A stretch of DNA of 64,000 bases. Origin: Caldisericia bacterium. Its GTDB lineage: Bacteria > Caldisericota > Caldisericia > JAAYUI01. Made by a program: the position numbers and the translations under genes. This document shows, piece by piece, positions 32,331-42,664 of the stretch. A model generated the notes under the pieces. It saw only the letters and a list, made by a program, of their open reading frames with translations, was not told where the DNA came from and made no database searches. The stretch is taken from assembly GCA_017992475.1 (NCBI GenBank), contig JAGOOO010000004.1, positions 48,965 through 112,964 on the forward strand, written 5' to 3'. Positions within the stretch are counted from its first letter, which is position 1, and each line of letters starts with the position of its first letter.

Positions 32331-33181
32331 TGGCAAAAAAGAAAACTGAAAAGATTGTATATGGTGTTATTTGGTTTGTGACCTATCTGGTCGTGTTCAT
32401 GGTGGGCTACATAATTTTTGACATTGTCATAAAAGGATTGCCTGCCATTTCGTGGGACTTCCTCACACAGATGCCATCAAAATCAGGCTCCCAGGGTGGT
32501 ATACTGCCAGCAATCATAGGTACTTTCTATCTGGTGATCGGGACCGTGGCAATTGCACTCCCGCTTGGCATTGCCTCGGCCATATACCTCAATGAATATT
32601 CAAGGCCGTCCACGTTCACAAGGATGATAAGGCTTGGAATAAGTACACTGGCCGGCGTTCCTTCAATTGTTTTTGGGCTTTTTGGAATGGGGCTTTTTGT
32701 GCTTGCGCTGGGCTTTGGCAAATCGATACTTGCAGGCAGCCTTACGCTTGCCTGCATGGTTCTTCCAACCATCATAGTGGCCTCCGAAGAGGCATTGAAG
32801 GCTGTCCCAGACTCGATGAGGGAGGGCAGCCTTGCTCTCGGCGCAACAAAATGGCAGACGATCTACAGAAACGTCCTTCCCTACGCACTCCCTGGAATGC
32901 TCACCGGCTCGATACTTGGCATTGGAAGGGCTGCGGGTGAAACCGCCCCGATCATTTTTACAGTTGCAGCAACACTCCTTCCAAAGCTCCCAAGGTCAAT
33001 ATTTGATCAGGTAATGGCCCTGCCATACCACCTATACATGCTTGCAACCCAGATGCCCAACCAGACCACAATAAAACCAATGCAATACGGGACAGCCTTT
33101 GTCCTGCTCGTCATAGTCCTTGGCGTAGATGTTGTGGCAATCATTTTCCGCAGCAGGCTCAGGAGGAAAAACAAATGGTGA
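32330..33181 (+). CDS. pstA: Phosphate ABC transporter permease PstA
   Basis: 283 residues, ATG at 32330 overlapping the pstC stop. Six TM segments; permease loop [30 protein letters not shown], and [18 protein letters not shown], the PstA motif. No separate ribosome-binding site, so translation is coupled to pstC. Confidence 0.95.
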   Translation: MAKKKTEKIVYGVIWFVTYLVVFMVGYIIFDIVIKGLPAISWDFLTQMPSKSGSQGGILPAIIGTFYLVIGTVAIALPLGIASAIYLNEYSRPSTFTRMIRLGISTLAGVPSIVFGLFGMGLFVLALGFGKSILAGSLTLACMVLPTIIVASEEALKAVPDSMREGSLALGATKWQTIYRNVLPYALPGMLTGSILGIGRAAGETAPIIFTVAATLLPKLPRSIFDQVMALPYHLYMLATQMPNQTTIKPMQYGTAFVLLVIVLGVDVVAIIFRSRLRRKNKW

Positions 33182-33972
33182 TGATAGGAAACCAGACACC
33201 ACCGCAGATTGATGAACCAGAGATTGAAATAGATGTCCAGAACCTGGATTTTTATTACGGGAAACACCAGGCCCTCCATGATATTTGTATATCAATACCA
33301 AAGGGCATGGTTACAGCGCTTATCGGCCCTTCAGGGTGCGGAAAATCGACTTTTCTGCGCACCCTGAACAGAATGAATGACATCATTGGAGGAACAAGAG
33401 TAGAGGGAAAAATCGTCATCCAGTCACAGGACATCTACGCACCAAACATCGATGTGGTCATGCTCAGGAAAAGGGTTGGAATGGTCTTTCAGAAACCAAA
33501 CCCTTTCCCAAAATCGATTTTCGAGAATGTTGCATATGGACCAAGGATACACGGCATAAAGAACAGGGCACAACTCCAGGAGATCGTGGAAAGAAGCCTC
33601 GTGAGGGCCGCAATATGGGACGAGGTCAAGGACAGACTCCACATAAGCGGGCTTGAGCTCTCCGGCGGACAGCAACAGAGGCTTTGCATCGCCAGGGCAC
33701 TCGCGGTTGACCCCGACATACTGTTAATGGACGAACCTGCCTCGGCCCTTGATCCAAGGTCTACCCAAAGAATAGAAGATCTTATTGCCGAGTTGCGGGG
33801 TGATTACACAATTGTCATCGTTACGCACAATATGCAACAAGCGGCAAGAGTTTCGGACTACACAGCTTTCTTTTATGAAGGACATTTAATTGAGTTTGGA
33901 AAGACAGAACGTATATTCACAAAACCAAATAACAAGCAAACCGAGGACTACATAACCGGTCGCTTCGGATGA
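33175..33972 (+). CDS. pstB: Phosphate ABC transporter ATP-binding protein
   Basis: 265 residues, AGGAGG 8 nt before the ATG. Walker [12 protein letters not shown]-loop [15 protein letters not shown], signature [16 protein letters not shown], Walker [14 protein letters not shown], and switch His in VTHNMQQA. The TLNRMND and FQKPNPFP segments are PstB-specific. Overlaps pstA by 7 nt. Confidence 0.97.
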   Translation: MVMIGNQTPPQIDEPEIEIDVQNLDFYYGKHQALHDICISIPKGMVTALIGPSGCGKSTFLRTLNRMNDIIGGTRVEGKIVIQSQDIYAPNIDVVMLRKRVGMVFQKPNPFPKSIFENVAYGPRIHGIKNRAQLQEIVERSLVRAAIWDEVKDRLHISGLELSGGQQQRLCIARALAVDPDILLMDEPASALDPRSTQRIEDLIAELRGDYTIVIVTHNMQQAARVSDYTAFFYEGHLIEFGKTERIFTKPNNKQTEDYITGRFG

Positions 33973-33988
33973 TTTGGAGGGTTAGAAA

Positions 33989-34681
33989 ATGCCAAAAAAT
34001 TTTCTGCTTGAAGTAGAGACCCTGAAAAAAAAGACACTTTACCTCTCAGCGATAGTCGAAGAGACTTTTCAGAAGACCATGAAGGCCTTTCAGGAAAGGG
34101 ACGAAGCCACAGCAAAAGCAATCATCGAGGCCGACTACGAAATAGACACCCTTGAAGTGGACCTGGAAGAGGAATGCCTCAAGGTGTTGGCACTCCACCA
34201 ACCCGTTGCTTCAGATCTCAGGTACATCACCTCTATAATCAAAATCAATAGCGAGCTTGAAAGGATTGGCGACCTTGCCTGCAATATCTGCAAGTGCCTC
34301 CTCAGAATGGCCAAATTGCCAAGGGTCGATCCAGTCCCTGAAATCGAATTGATGGCGGAACGCTCAAAAATAATGTTCAGGCAGAGCCTCGATGCCCTGA
34401 TGAGAATGGACACGGTTCTTGCCTACAAGATATTCTCCGATGACGAGGAAGTGGACAAGGGCAAGAGAATCGTCTACGAACTAGTAAAAGAGAGGATCAA
34501 AAAGAACCCTGATGATCTTGAGGCCTATCTAAACATCCTCTCTGTATCGAGGTTTCTTGAGCGCATCGCAGACCACGCAACAAATATCGCCGAAGACGTT
34601 GTTTATATGCTTGAGGGCGAGATAGTAAGACACAAGGTGGAAGGCTCCACTGCCAGCAAGCAACACAAAGACAATCAATAA
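33989..34681 (+). CDS. phoU: Phosphate-signalling regulator PhoU
   Basis: 230 residues, GGAGG before ATG. Two repeated three-helix PhoU units with the EDxYEIDTLE(V/D)DLEEECL and RFLERIADHATNIAEDV metal-binding motifs. Links PstB activity to PhoR. The last gene of the operon; it abuts a convergent gene at 34682 with no terminator seen. Confidence 0.93.
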   Translation: MPKNFLLEVETLKKKTLYLSAIVEETFQKTMKAFQERDEATAKAIIEADYEIDTLEVDLEEECLKVLALHQPVASDLRYITSIIKINSELERIGDLACNICKCLLRMAKLPRVDPVPEIELMAERSKIMFRQSLDALMRMDTVLAYKIFSDDEEVDKGKRIVYELVKERIKKNPDDLEAYLNILSVSRFLERIADHATNIAEDVVYMLEGEIVRHKVEGSTASKQHKDNQ

Positions 34682-35677
34682 TTATTCTGCCACAAAAACC
34701 TTCTGGCTATAACCAGATACGACCATCCCGCCAGGAAAAAACTCAACCTGGTTTGTCCCATCCGGGACGACAAATTCTGATATTTTTGTGAGTTTAAGGT
34801 CCATTGTAACTAATTTGCCAGTGCAGATGGCCGCAATACCATCAGGTGCGGCAGAGACAAATATGGGCTGGCATCCAATATCGACTGCATAAACCATATT
34901 ACCTTTTCTGTCCAGGGCCATCAGCCCCTTGTCATAGGCGATTATCAGCTTGCCACCCAGCTCCACTGGCTGGCATGTGGCCCTTATGGGTTTTGACCAG
35001 AGGACACTGCCCGTGGCCTGATCAAGTGCAATCGTTTCGTTTTCGCAGAGCGCAACCACGCCCCACGAAAATGCCTTCAGATTGTTTGTTCTGGAAATGA
35101 GCTTTGCTCCCCAGAGGAGGTCACCGGACTCATTCCTTGCCTGGACTTCACCCTCAACTGTGACCGTATAGATATTACCGCCATTGGCTTCGATAATGGG
35201 GAGCGAGAGCGGCACAGCAAACTTTTTTTCTCCAACAAAAACACCCTCGCCTTCGACCCTGTAAATCTTCCCAGAGTACGTTTTTGGCAGGGAACCAATT
35301 TTCTCATTCTGGTTCTTCAAGATTTCTCTGCCTCTGCCATCAAGACGGACAGTCAGGTCTCCGGCCATGCTCTGGAAGACGCAAACAATATTATCACTGG
35401 CTGTTCCAACATAAACACACTGCCAGCCTTTGTCTGTTGGCGCATCATACTTCCACTCTGGCTCAAGTTCTGGCAAGGAAAGCGAGACTACAGAACCTTC
35501 AACAGGGATTATCAGGCTATCACCAAACAGCATAGCCTTTCCGGTTGAATGATAACCAGATGACGCGCCTTCCACAAATTTGACGGTTGCTGATGCAGGT
35601 TTTACTGGCGATTGGCCGCATGAGACCAACAAAAAAAAGGCTAACGTGCTAACGGCGCCAAATGTCCTGGTTGTCAT
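34682..35677 (-). CDS. Lipoprotein with PQQ-like beta-propeller repeats
   Basis: 331 residues from the ATG at 35677 (N-terminus MTTRTFGAVSTLAFFLLVSCGQ with lipobox VSCG). The body repeats PQQ/BamB-like units: LLWGAKLISRTNNLKAF, TGSVLWSKPIRATCQPVELGGKLIIAYDKGLMALDRKGNMVYAVDIG. It resembles BamB but lacks evidence of a BAM complex nearby. The start overlaps the rhomboid gene by 29 nt, so it is the third gene of the lgt operon. Confidence 0.75.
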   Translation of the reverse strand: MTTRTFGAVSTLAFFLLVSCGQSPVKPASATVKFVEGASSGYHSTGKAMLFGDSLIIPVEGSVVSLSLPELEPEWKYDAPTDKGWQCVYVGTASDNIVCVFQSMAGDLTVRLDGRGREILKNQNEKIGSLPKTYSGKIYRVEGEGVFVGEKKFAVPLSLPIIEANGGNIYTVTVEGEVQARNESGDLLWGAKLISRTNNLKAFSWGVVALCENETIALDQATGSVLWSKPIRATCQPVELGGKLIIAYDKGLMALDRKGNMVYAVDIGCQPIFVSAAPDGIAAICTGKLVTMDLKLTKISEFVVPDGTNQVEFFPGGMVVSGYSQKVFVAE

Positions 35678-36464
35678 ATCTTCCGTCTTCCCTTTCATTA
35701 TCGTCCTGGTTTGGTCTCCTGCCAAAAAACCTTGATTGCTTCTTCATTTGGGTAATCACTGGCCCCCACGGTTGTGGCGCGTATGGCCTGAAAAGCTTAA
35801 GATAGGCAAAACCAACGATGTATCCATAGATGAAGCCACCAATGTGTGCCCACCAGGCCACGCCTCCATCTCCACCAAGGAGGTTGAAGAATTGCATTCC
35901 AAACCAGATTAGGAGCCACCAGTAGGCTGAGATGTCAACAAACGTTATAAAGAAGAAAATGACAAGAGTTCTTATTTTTGATGTTGGAAAGAGGGCAAGA
36001 TACGAGCCCATGACGGCCGCAATGACCCCAGAAGCACCGATAGTCGGGACAAAAGCATTCGTTGGGTTGAGGGAAAAGGCCATGTGCGAGAGATTAGCTA
36101 TCACACCACCAGTGATGTAGAAAACCAGAAAACCCAGCCAGCCATAGGCATTTTCTATGTTGTCGCCAAAAACCCATAGATAAAGCATGTTGAAGAGGAT
36201 ATGGAGGAAGTCACCATGAAGAAACAGTGATGTGACAAGGGTAAGCAGGTATGGGATTGCAGGATAGGGATACCCGGCAGGCAATTCCCATCCTGCTATT
36301 ATGCCAGGAGTCATACCATATTTTGCAACAAAGATGGCATTATTGTCTGGAGAAAGTGTTATTTGATAGATAAAAACTATTGCGCAGGCAATAATGATCG
36401 ACCAAACGACATAAGGCCTTTTGGTATTGGCTCTCCTGAGGTTGTAATCAAATAATGGAATCAT
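35649..36464 (-). CDS. Rhomboid-family intramembrane serine protease
   Basis: 271 residues, six or seven TM segments. Catalytic Ser145 in TIGASGVIAAVMG and His207 in WWAHIGGFIYGY form the dyad; HILFNMLYLWVFG (family HxxxN) is also present. It has a charged C-terminal tail (RRPNQDDNERED). Cleaves TM substrates in the membrane. Start overlaps the lgt stop (ATGA 36461-36464). Confidence 0.93.
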   Translation of the reverse strand: MIPLFDYNLRRANTKRPYVVWSIIIACAIVFIYQITLSPDNNAIFVAKYGMTPGIIAGWELPAGYPYPAIPYLLTLVTSLFLHGDFLHILFNMLYLWVFGDNIENAYGWLGFLVFYITGGVIANLSHMAFSLNPTNAFVPTIGASGVIAAVMGSYLALFPTSKIRTLVIFFFITFVDISAYWWLLIWFGMQFFNLLGGDGGVAWWAHIGGFIYGYIVGFAYLKLFRPYAPQPWGPVITQMKKQSRFFGRRPNQDDNEREDGRYDNQDIWRR

Positions 36465-37345
36465 TGCCCCTTGCCCTCTTCTTCATTCTCTGGTTTTTTT
36501 GGCTCCTCTTCTTTTGGCTCCTCTTTCTTTTTGCCAGCAACTTCCTTGTCTGCTTGTTCAATGAGCACCAACTCTTCATCGGAAACTGTGGATTGGATTT
36601 TGCTCCTTCTCAGGTAGACGTGTAGGCCTATTGCCAAGAGAAGCCCCAATATGTTCCCCATCTGGGCAGAATTGAATGGCGTCCCAAAAAGGGCCCCATG
36701 CCCAGGGTCTGATCTTAGAAACTCTGTTCCAAGATGGAAGATAGTGTACATGTAGAGGAAAAGTGTAAAAAGCCAGCCCTGGAAGAATTTGCGTTTTGTA
36801 GATACCCAGTAGAGCACAACAAACATGATGACAGCAACGGCGGCATTCACAAGCTGTGTTGGAAAAACCGGCACAAGTTTTCCAGTCCCAGGCATCACGA
36901 TACCCCAAGAGCAATCAGGGCCATAGCAACAACCATTCATGAAACAGCCAAGCCTGCCAAAAAAATAGCCTATTGCAATGCTTGGTGCCGCAAGATCCAT
37001 TATTCTCCAGAAAGACAGTTTTCGCACTTTGGCAAATATGGCCACGGCAGGTATGTTAAAGACAATAATGCCGATAAATGATAAGCCTGACATCTGCAGT
37101 GTGAATATTTCAAGAGGATTGGCAAGCCAGTACGAGAAATTGTTTGTGAATATGTACATCAGCCTTGCACCAATTATGCCTACCAGAACACCCATGAACG
37201 CTAGATCGTAAAGATCATTTTTCTTCAGGCCATGATACTTGCACCTGGTCCAAGCGTAGGCAACACCTGCAATAATCCCAACTGTAATCAGGATGCCGTA
37301 CCAGCGAATCTCGAAGTTGCCAATAAAAAATGCAATTGGATGCAT
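36461..37345 (-). CDS. lgt: Prolipoprotein diacylglyceryl transferase
   Basis: 294 residues, AAGGAGGAC before ATG. FEIRWYGILITVGIIAG, LGARLMYI-type loop and GRLGCFMNGCCYGPDCSWGI carry the conserved Arg, and FPTQLVNA follows. Seven TM segments. Adds diacylglycerol to lipobox cysteines, so it acts on the many lipoproteins of this window. The C-terminus is Lys/Glu-rich beyond the usual end (about 30 residues). Confidence 0.95.
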   Translation of the reverse strand: MHPIAFFIGNFEIRWYGILITVGIIAGVAYAWTRCKYHGLKKNDLYDLAFMGVLVGIIGARLMYIFTNNFSYWLANPLEIFTLQMSGLSFIGIIVFNIPAVAIFAKVRKLSFWRIMDLAAPSIAIGYFFGRLGCFMNGCCYGPDCSWGIVMPGTGKLVPVFPTQLVNAAVAVIMFVVLYWVSTKRKFFQGWLFTLFLYMYTIFHLGTEFLRSDPGHGALFGTPFNSAQMGNILGLLLAIGLHVYLRRSKIQSTVSDEELVLIEQADKEVAGKKKEEPKEEEPKKPENEEEGKGQ

Positions 37346-37380
37346 CTGTCCTCCTTGTACGCAACTTTTATAACATATTA

Positions 37381-37409
37381 TTGAAAAAAATCGATTGTGT
37401 ATTTATTAT
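37381..37409 (+). promoter_or_regulatory. Leaderless-type promoter of the 37417 lipoprotein
   Basis: TTGAAA (37381-37386), 17-bp spacer, TATTAT (37404-37409), then 7 nt to ATG at 37417; no ribosome-binding site. Confidence 0.7.
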
Positions 37410-37416
37410 TTGCCCC

Positions 37417-38346
37417 ATGAAAAGAAACCTAGCTTTTGCGTTGCTACTCACAATAGCCTTTGCTTCATGCGGCACACCATCTTACCTTGAAGGCCCAGGT
37501 GAAACAAAAAAAGAAATAGGTGCTGTGGCCCCAGTTCCAAATGAGGCAAAGCTCGTGGAGATAGGCGAAGAGATGCAAAAGAAGATCGCTTCGTTCAACT
37601 ACCTCACTGATATCGAAGGTAAAATAAACATCCTTAACAAAGAGCAAAGAGAATATAACGTGACCCAGGCAAGCGACGCAGGAGAGCCAGAGATACTGAA
37701 AAATGATTCAGAAAAAGACGGAACCATCGAAATTCTTTACAGCGCTGGGAGTGTTGCAATACTGAACCTTGCCATCAGCAGAATTACAAATTTCCAGGTA
37801 TCCGAGCTTTATTTGCCACCAAAAGCAACACAAAGCGACATCCAGTCTGGAAGGGAAATGGACAGGATGATAGCCGAGCGTGTGGCAAGAGCTTTCTTCA
37901 CATATATGGGCAAAAACCTTGAAAATTACAAAATAATGTCGATCAATACTGGAATGGATGGCCAGTCAAAGGTTGTTTTCTCCGAAATTCTCAAAGATGA
38001 AGAAGTTCCATCACCAAACCGATTGGTTGCTGAAATAGATTTCTGGGGTTTTGTGGTTGGCTTTGATGACGGGATTGGGCCGGATGTGACCATCGGAACC
38101 AAACCAGCAACCAACGAAGAGGACGCCATAAAAACTGCAAAAGCATACCTTGGCATGAAAAAAGACAGGGAATTCATCAACTCACCGAAGAGAGTGGTCT
38201 ATCGAAAGGAGTCTGTCGAGAACGGAAAACTGTATGCCCTCGACAGACTGGTATGGTTTTTCGACTTGATTCCGGAGAAGTTTGAGGGCAGAGCCGCTTT
38301 AATGGTTGACGCCATAGCACCAGGGAAGGTGGTCGGCGAGCAATAG
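37417..38346 (+). CDS. Lipoprotein, 309 residues, unknown
   Basis: ATG at 37417 is fixed by the signal peptide MKRNLAFALLLTIAFASCG (lipobox FASC) and by the promoter 7 nt upstream; an in-frame ATG at 37330 lies before the -35 box. No TM beyond the signal. The C-terminal region NEEDAIKTAKAYLGMKKD...LYALDRLVWFFDLI has the look of a PepSY-type module. The rest is unrecognised. Convergent with the RidA gene, 2 nt apart. Confidence 0.7.
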   Translation: MKRNLAFALLLTIAFASCGTPSYLEGPGETKKEIGAVAPVPNEAKLVEIGEEMQKKIASFNYLTDIEGKINILNKEQREYNVTQASDAGEPEILKNDSEKDGTIEILYSAGSVAILNLAISRITNFQVSELYLPPKATQSDIQSGREMDRMIAERVARAFFTYMGKNLENYKIMSINTGMDGQSKVVFSEILKDEEVPSPNRLVAEIDFWGFVVGFDDGIGPDVTIGTKPATNEEDAIKTAKAYLGMKKDREFINSPKRVVYRKESVENGKLYALDRLVWFFDLIPEKFEGRAALMVDAIAPGKVVGEQ

Positions 38347-38348
38347 AA

Positions 38349-38732
38349 TTACCTGGTCTTTGCTATTGCATCCATCTCCACGTTGAAGCCAAGCGGCAAT
38401 GCTGAAACTGCCACAGCAACTCTTGCTGGCGGATTGGTTTTGAAAAATTCCTTGTAGATCTCATTCACTTCCTTGAAGAAGTCCATTGAGGTAAGATAAA
38501 CGGTAATTTTCACAACATCCTCCAGAGTACATCCTGCTTCTTCAAGAATGCCGGTTATGTTCTGCAACACCTGTCTGGCTTGCTCTGATGGAGAACTTTT
38601 GATGTGATCACCGGTTTTTGGGTCAATCGGAATCTGGCCAGAACAGAAAATAAATTCCCCTGCCTGTATTGCCTGTGAATATGGGCCAATCGCCTCTGGC
38701 GCGTTTTTTGTCTTGATAACCTTCTTGTCCAT
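38349..38732 (-). CDS. ridA: RidA/YjgF-family enamine/imine deaminase
   Basis: 127 residues from the ATG at 38732 (AAGGAGG 4 nt upstream). The open frame continues to 39125 but antisense to the next gene. Signature PEAIGPYSQAI, FCSGQIPIDPKTG, TVYLTSMDFFKEVNEIY and PPARVAVAVSALP; the substrate-binding Arg in PARVAV is present. Hydrolyses reactive 2-aminoacrylate-type imines. Single gene, convergent with the 37417 lipoprotein. Confidence 0.95.
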   Translation of the reverse strand: MDKKVIKTKNAPEAIGPYSQAIQAGEFIFCSGQIPIDPKTGDHIKSSPSEQARQVLQNITGILEEAGCTLEDVVKITVYLTSMDFFKEVNEIYKEFFKTNPPARVAVAVSALPLGFNVEMDAIAKTR

Positions 38733-38807
38733 GCAACCTCCTTGCCTTTGTGTGTGTATGTGTGTAGGATAATACGTTAGTTTTGTTTTTTCCACAATGG
38801 AGGTAGT

Positions 38808-40220
38808 ATGAGTGTAAAAGACGGCTTTAAGACCGCCTGGAAGTGGTTTGCTGATGCCACATGGCTTCAATACATCCTTGTTTTCCTGGGAATACCGGCA
38901 CTTGTAAGATGGATTTTCCAGCCCGTAGTGGTTTCTGTTGTAACCAAGATGTACAACTTGAACAACCTTTATGGACAAAGCCTTGAGTATACGCATTATG
39001 CAAGGGGCATGGCCGATTTTTATGGAAGATGGATGTTCAACGTTATTTTCCTCATCTTCCTGGCCTTCTTCCTCATATACCTCATCCTCAAAGAAAGACC
39101 AAACCTCAACTTGTGGGGACTCCACTGGAACAGGATTCTCCCTGGAGTACTCTTTTTTGCGGTGATGTGGGCAATTATCTATTTCATATTCGTGCCAATC
39201 GGCTCTTTATTCACCGGCGGTGATACGTTCTATCTTGGTATTCCTTCGCCACCCGGCACATCAAACTATGATTTCCACTCCTTCTCCGGCTTCGGCATGT
39301 TGCTCCAAGACATGTTCATGACAAAATCACTGTGGGCATTTGCTGGCCCTGAATCACAGACTGTTGTTCCTGGCAATTGGACAATGGGCATTCTGGATTT
39401 CTTGAGGACATGGGTCCTCAATGGACCAATCCTCATGTTCCTGGTCTTTGGGTTCTTCTTCAACAAGCTCCTCACCATGTTCTCCTCAAACGATATAACT
39501 GATAACTCTAACCACTCGGGGTTTAGGATCTTTTCTTCGTTGTTCTTCGCGTCACTTTCCGTGCCTCTGCTTTTCGCACTCTACCGCAAAGTAGACCTTG
39601 TGCTATCAAGCCCGACTGTTGAGGTCTCAGGCGCCACTGAAGCTGCCACCCAATATGGGGCCAGCCAAGGCAATCTGATATGGCTTCTCTGTTTCTGGCT
39701 TCTGATTGCCGTACTATTCAACCTTTCCTTCCTGTGGGCTTATATCGAGAAGAGGAAAAAACCGCTTGGCGACTGGGGTATTTCCCTTTCGAAGTGGCTC
39801 CCTGGAACAATCGTCTTCATTCTCGGTTTCGGAATCTCTCTGCTCGCAGGCTGGCACCTTGCTCCAATCACCAATGGTGTTGTCCAGTCTTCAGGATTGT
39901 TTGGGCCATTTGAATCTTACTTTGGCATCTTTCTGTACGCCCTGATTTGCGGCTGGATATACATAAGGACAAGAAATCTCATTGCAACGGCACTTGTTTA
40001 TGCTTCACTGCCATGGTTCTTCAATTTTATCCTGGTTTCACCAAATAAATCACCCACTCTGATTGGATTCCTGTTTGCAATTCTTGTCGTATTCCTCCTC
40101 GTCCTCGGATTTGTTGAATCCTACAGATTCTGGGCCCCATACATTACTTTCAACATCGTATATGAGAAAATCGAAACACCAGAGCTAGAAAACCCAACGA
40201 CTGAAAACAAGGAAGAGTGA
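38808..40220 (+). CDS. Polytopic membrane protein, 470 residues, possibly CPBP-related
   Basis: GGAGGT before ATG. About ten hydrophobic helices (for example MFNVIFLIFLAFFLIYLIL and ILPGVLFFAVMWAIIYFIF). The last third, GIFLYALICGWIYIRTRNLIATALVYASLPWFFNFIL, resembles the end of CPBP (CAAX-like) proteases where LGYLYxRTxSLxxPxxxH is expected, but the catalytic His and the EExxxR motif are absent. So it is a non-catalytic relative at best. Stop overlaps polA (TGATG). Confidence 0.65.
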   Translation: MSVKDGFKTAWKWFADATWLQYILVFLGIPALVRWIFQPVVVSVVTKMYNLNNLYGQSLEYTHYARGMADFYGRWMFNVIFLIFLAFFLIYLILKERPNLNLWGLHWNRILPGVLFFAVMWAIIYFIFVPIGSLFTGGDTFYLGIPSPPGTSNYDFHSFSGFGMLLQDMFMTKSLWAFAGPESQTVVPGNWTMGILDFLRTWVLNGPILMFLVFGFFFNKLLTMFSSNDITDNSNHSGFRIFSSLFFASLSVPLLFALYRKVDLVLSSPTVEVSGATEAATQYGASQGNLIWLLCFWLLIAVLFNLSFLWAYIEKRKKPLGDWGISLSKWLPGTIVFILGFGISLLAGWHLAPITNGVVQSSGLFGPFESYFGIFLYALICGWIYIRTRNLIATALVYASLPWFFNFILVSPNKSPTLIGFLFAILVVFLLVLGFVESYRFWAPYITFNIVYEKIETPELENPTTENKEE

Positions 40221-42664
40221 TGGCAAAGGTCCTGCTTCTTGACGGCATGAGTCTGCTTTTCAGGGCATACCATGCAATGCCAAAGATGTCGTCCAGGGAT
40301 GGGACCCCGACAGGTGCGTTATACGGTTTCTTGAGGCTGTTCTACAACATCGTGGACAAAGAGCATCCGGATTATGTGGCAGTTTGTCTTGACCGGAAGG
40401 AAAAAACCTTCAGGGAAGAGGCGGATTCTTCATATAAAGCCAACAGGCCAACACCTGATGAAGACATGATCGCCCAGATAGTTATGTTTCCAAAACTCCT
40501 CACTGATATGGGTATCCCAAGCCTTTCACAGGCAGGTTTTGAGGCTGATGACGTCATCGCAACCGTTGCAAAAAAAGAAAAAGAAAATGGTAACCAGGTG
40601 ATCATCATCACTGGCGACAAAGATGTTCTTCAAACACTTGATGACGGTATAAAAGCATACATAAACAAAAAAGGCATGTCCGAGATTGACGAGTACACGC
40701 CCGCTTCCCTGCAGGAAAAAACTGGGATGACCCCATCCCAGTTTCTCTTCTTCAAAGCTCTCAAGGGTGACCCATCGGACAACTACCAGGGGGTGCCCGG
40801 CATTGGCGAAAAAACTGCCCAGAAAATAGCTTCTGAAGCATCATCTGTTGAGGACGTCGAAAAAAATCCAAAAGTGGCCCAAAACATCGATGCCTTCAAA
40901 CACTCGCTGATGCTTGCATCCATAAGATATGATGTACCATTGTCATACAAACTTAACGACCTCAAAATGCAGCCCGATCCAGAAAAGGCAGTGTCATTTC
41001 TGCGCAATTTTGATTTCAGGACGCTTATCTCAAGGTTTGCGAAACAGGAAAAAACCACCGTAAGAAAAGTATCTTCCAACGAAGCTGCAAGTCTCATTGA
41101 CGGGCCATTTGCGCTCTGCTGGGAAGGTTGTCTTCAGGTATGGAACAGCAATAATGTCCTTGAAGTAGACGTCGGATCAGGCCTGTTCCAGAAAACCGAC
41201 CAGGCACTAAAAGATCTCCAGAAACCACTTCTGTCGAAACATGAGAAAGTTGTTACAGATCTCAAGGAACTCCTGCGGACCGTTGATGTTGAAGACCCAG
41301 TTTTTGACGTACAGCTTGCAGCATGGATAGACGAACCCGGAAGATCGAGCTACTCGATAGAGTCCCTCATCACCGCATATCTGGATGATTCTCCACCACC
41401 CGGACTAGCAATACACAAGATTGCCGAAAGGGTCAGGACAAATCTCGATGAGAAAGGCCAAATTGGGCTCCTGATTGATGTCGAACAGCCAGTGTCCAGG
41501 GTGCTGGCAAACATGGAAACAAGGGGCATAAAAATCGACAGAGAGGCCCTTCGCGAACTCTCCTTGCAGCTTGAAAAAGGGATAACAGAAAAATCCTCTC
41601 AAGTTTACGAAATAGCCAACACCACATTCAACATTCTCTCACCAAAACAGCTTGGTGATGTGCTTTTCCAGAAAATGGGCCTTGAGCCGCTCAAAAAGAC
41701 AAAAACAGGCTTTTCTACATCACAAGAAGTCCTTGAACAGCTAAAGCCGGCCAGTCCGGCCATAGGCCTCATACTTGAGGTCAGGGAGCTCTCAAAACTC
41801 AAATCAACCTATGTTGATGCACTCCCAACCTATTGTGACAATCAGAGCAGAGTTCACACAACATACATCCAGACTGGAACTGCAACCGGAAGATTGTCTT
41901 CGACCAATCCAAACCTGCAAAACATTCCGATAAGATCTGACTGGGGCGGAAAGATAAGGCGTTGTTTTGTCACCGAGCAAGGGAAAACCTTTGTATCGGC
42001 AGATTACTCACAGATAGAGCTGAGGCTGCTTGCACACCTCTCTGGCGATGAAGAACTTGTGAAGGCGTTTAATTCAGGCGAAGACATCCACACCCACACT
42101 GCAAGAGTTGTCTTTGGGGTTAGTGATGTAACTCCAGCCCAGAGAAGACAAGCCAAGATCATCAACTTTGGCGTTTTGTATGGCATGTCAGCCCACAGGC
42201 TTTCAAACGAATTCGGAGTCAGCTTCAAGGAAGCCGACAATTTTATAAAAGAATATTTCGAGCGCTTCAGTGGCGTTTCAAAATACATCAAGGAAGTGGT
42301 CGAACAAGGAAGGAAAAAAGGCTACACGGAAACCATCCTTGGCCGCAGGCGCTATGTGCCAGACCTTCTTTCAAAAGATTTCCAGGTAAGATCAGCAGGT
42401 GAAAGGGCGGCGGTCAATTCGCCAATCCAGGGTTCGGCCGCCGACATAATCAAGCTTGCCATGATTAGACTTGAACAAAAGCTTGAAAAAACAAGGTCGA
42501 GACTCCTTCTTCAAATCCATGATGAACTTGTACTTGAATGTCCCGATGACGAAACTGATGAGATGGTCCATCTCATCAAGGAGGTCATGGAAAACGTTTG
42601 TGAGTCAAGAGTCCCATTCACATGCGAAGTCCACTCGGGCAAAAACCTTCTAGAGGCAAAATAA
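40220..42664 (+). CDS. polA: DNA polymerase I without functional 3'-5' exonuclease
   Basis: 814 residues from the ATG at 40220. The N-terminal 5'-3' exonuclease has DGMSLLFRAYHAMP, GFEADDVIAT, ITGDKDVLQ and GDPSDNYQGVPGIGEKTA. The central domain (about 300-420) lacks the D-x-E pair of active proofreading exonucleases. Polymerase motifs: A VSADYSQIELRLLAHLSGD, B RRQAKIINFGVLYGMS, C LLLQIHDELVLE. Shorter than the 928-residue E. coli enzyme. Replaces RNA primers and repairs gaps. Overlaps coaE (TAATG). Confidence 0.96.
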   Translation: MAKVLLLDGMSLLFRAYHAMPKMSSRDGTPTGALYGFLRLFYNIVDKEHPDYVAVCLDRKEKTFREEADSSYKANRPTPDEDMIAQIVMFPKLLTDMGIPSLSQAGFEADDVIATVAKKEKENGNQVIIITGDKDVLQTLDDGIKAYINKKGMSEIDEYTPASLQEKTGMTPSQFLFFKALKGDPSDNYQGVPGIGEKTAQKIASEASSVEDVEKNPKVAQNIDAFKHSLMLASIRYDVPLSYKLNDLKMQPDPEKAVSFLRNFDFRTLISRFAKQEKTTVRKVSSNEAASLIDGPFALCWEGCLQVWNSNNVLEVDVGSGLFQKTDQALKDLQKPLLSKHEKVVTDLKELLRTVDVEDPVFDVQLAAWIDEPGRSSYSIESLITAYLDDSPPPGLAIHKIAERVRTNLDEKGQIGLLIDVEQPVSRVLANMETRGIKIDREALRELSLQLEKGITEKSSQVYEIANTTFNILSPKQLGDVLFQKMGLEPLKKTKTGFSTSQEVLEQLKPASPAIGLILEVRELSKLKSTYVDALPTYCDNQSRVHTTYIQTGTATGRLSSTNPNLQNIPIRSDWGGKIRRCFVTEQGKTFVSADYSQIELRLLAHLSGDEELVKAFNSGEDIHTHTARVVFGVSDVTPAQRRQAKIINFGVLYGMSAHRLSNEFGVSFKEADNFIKEYFERFSGVSKYIKEVVEQGRKKGYTETILGRRRYVPDLLSKDFQVRSAGERAAVNSPIQGSAADIIKLAMIRLEQKLEKTRSRLLLQIHDELVLECPDDETDEMVHLIKEVMENVCESRVPFTCEVHSGKNLLEAK

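Noticed and set aside
38733..39125. N-terminal extension of RidA to a 258-residue protein
   Set aside because: It is antisense to the membrane protein at 38808; ATG at 38732 has AAGGAGG and the normal RidA start.
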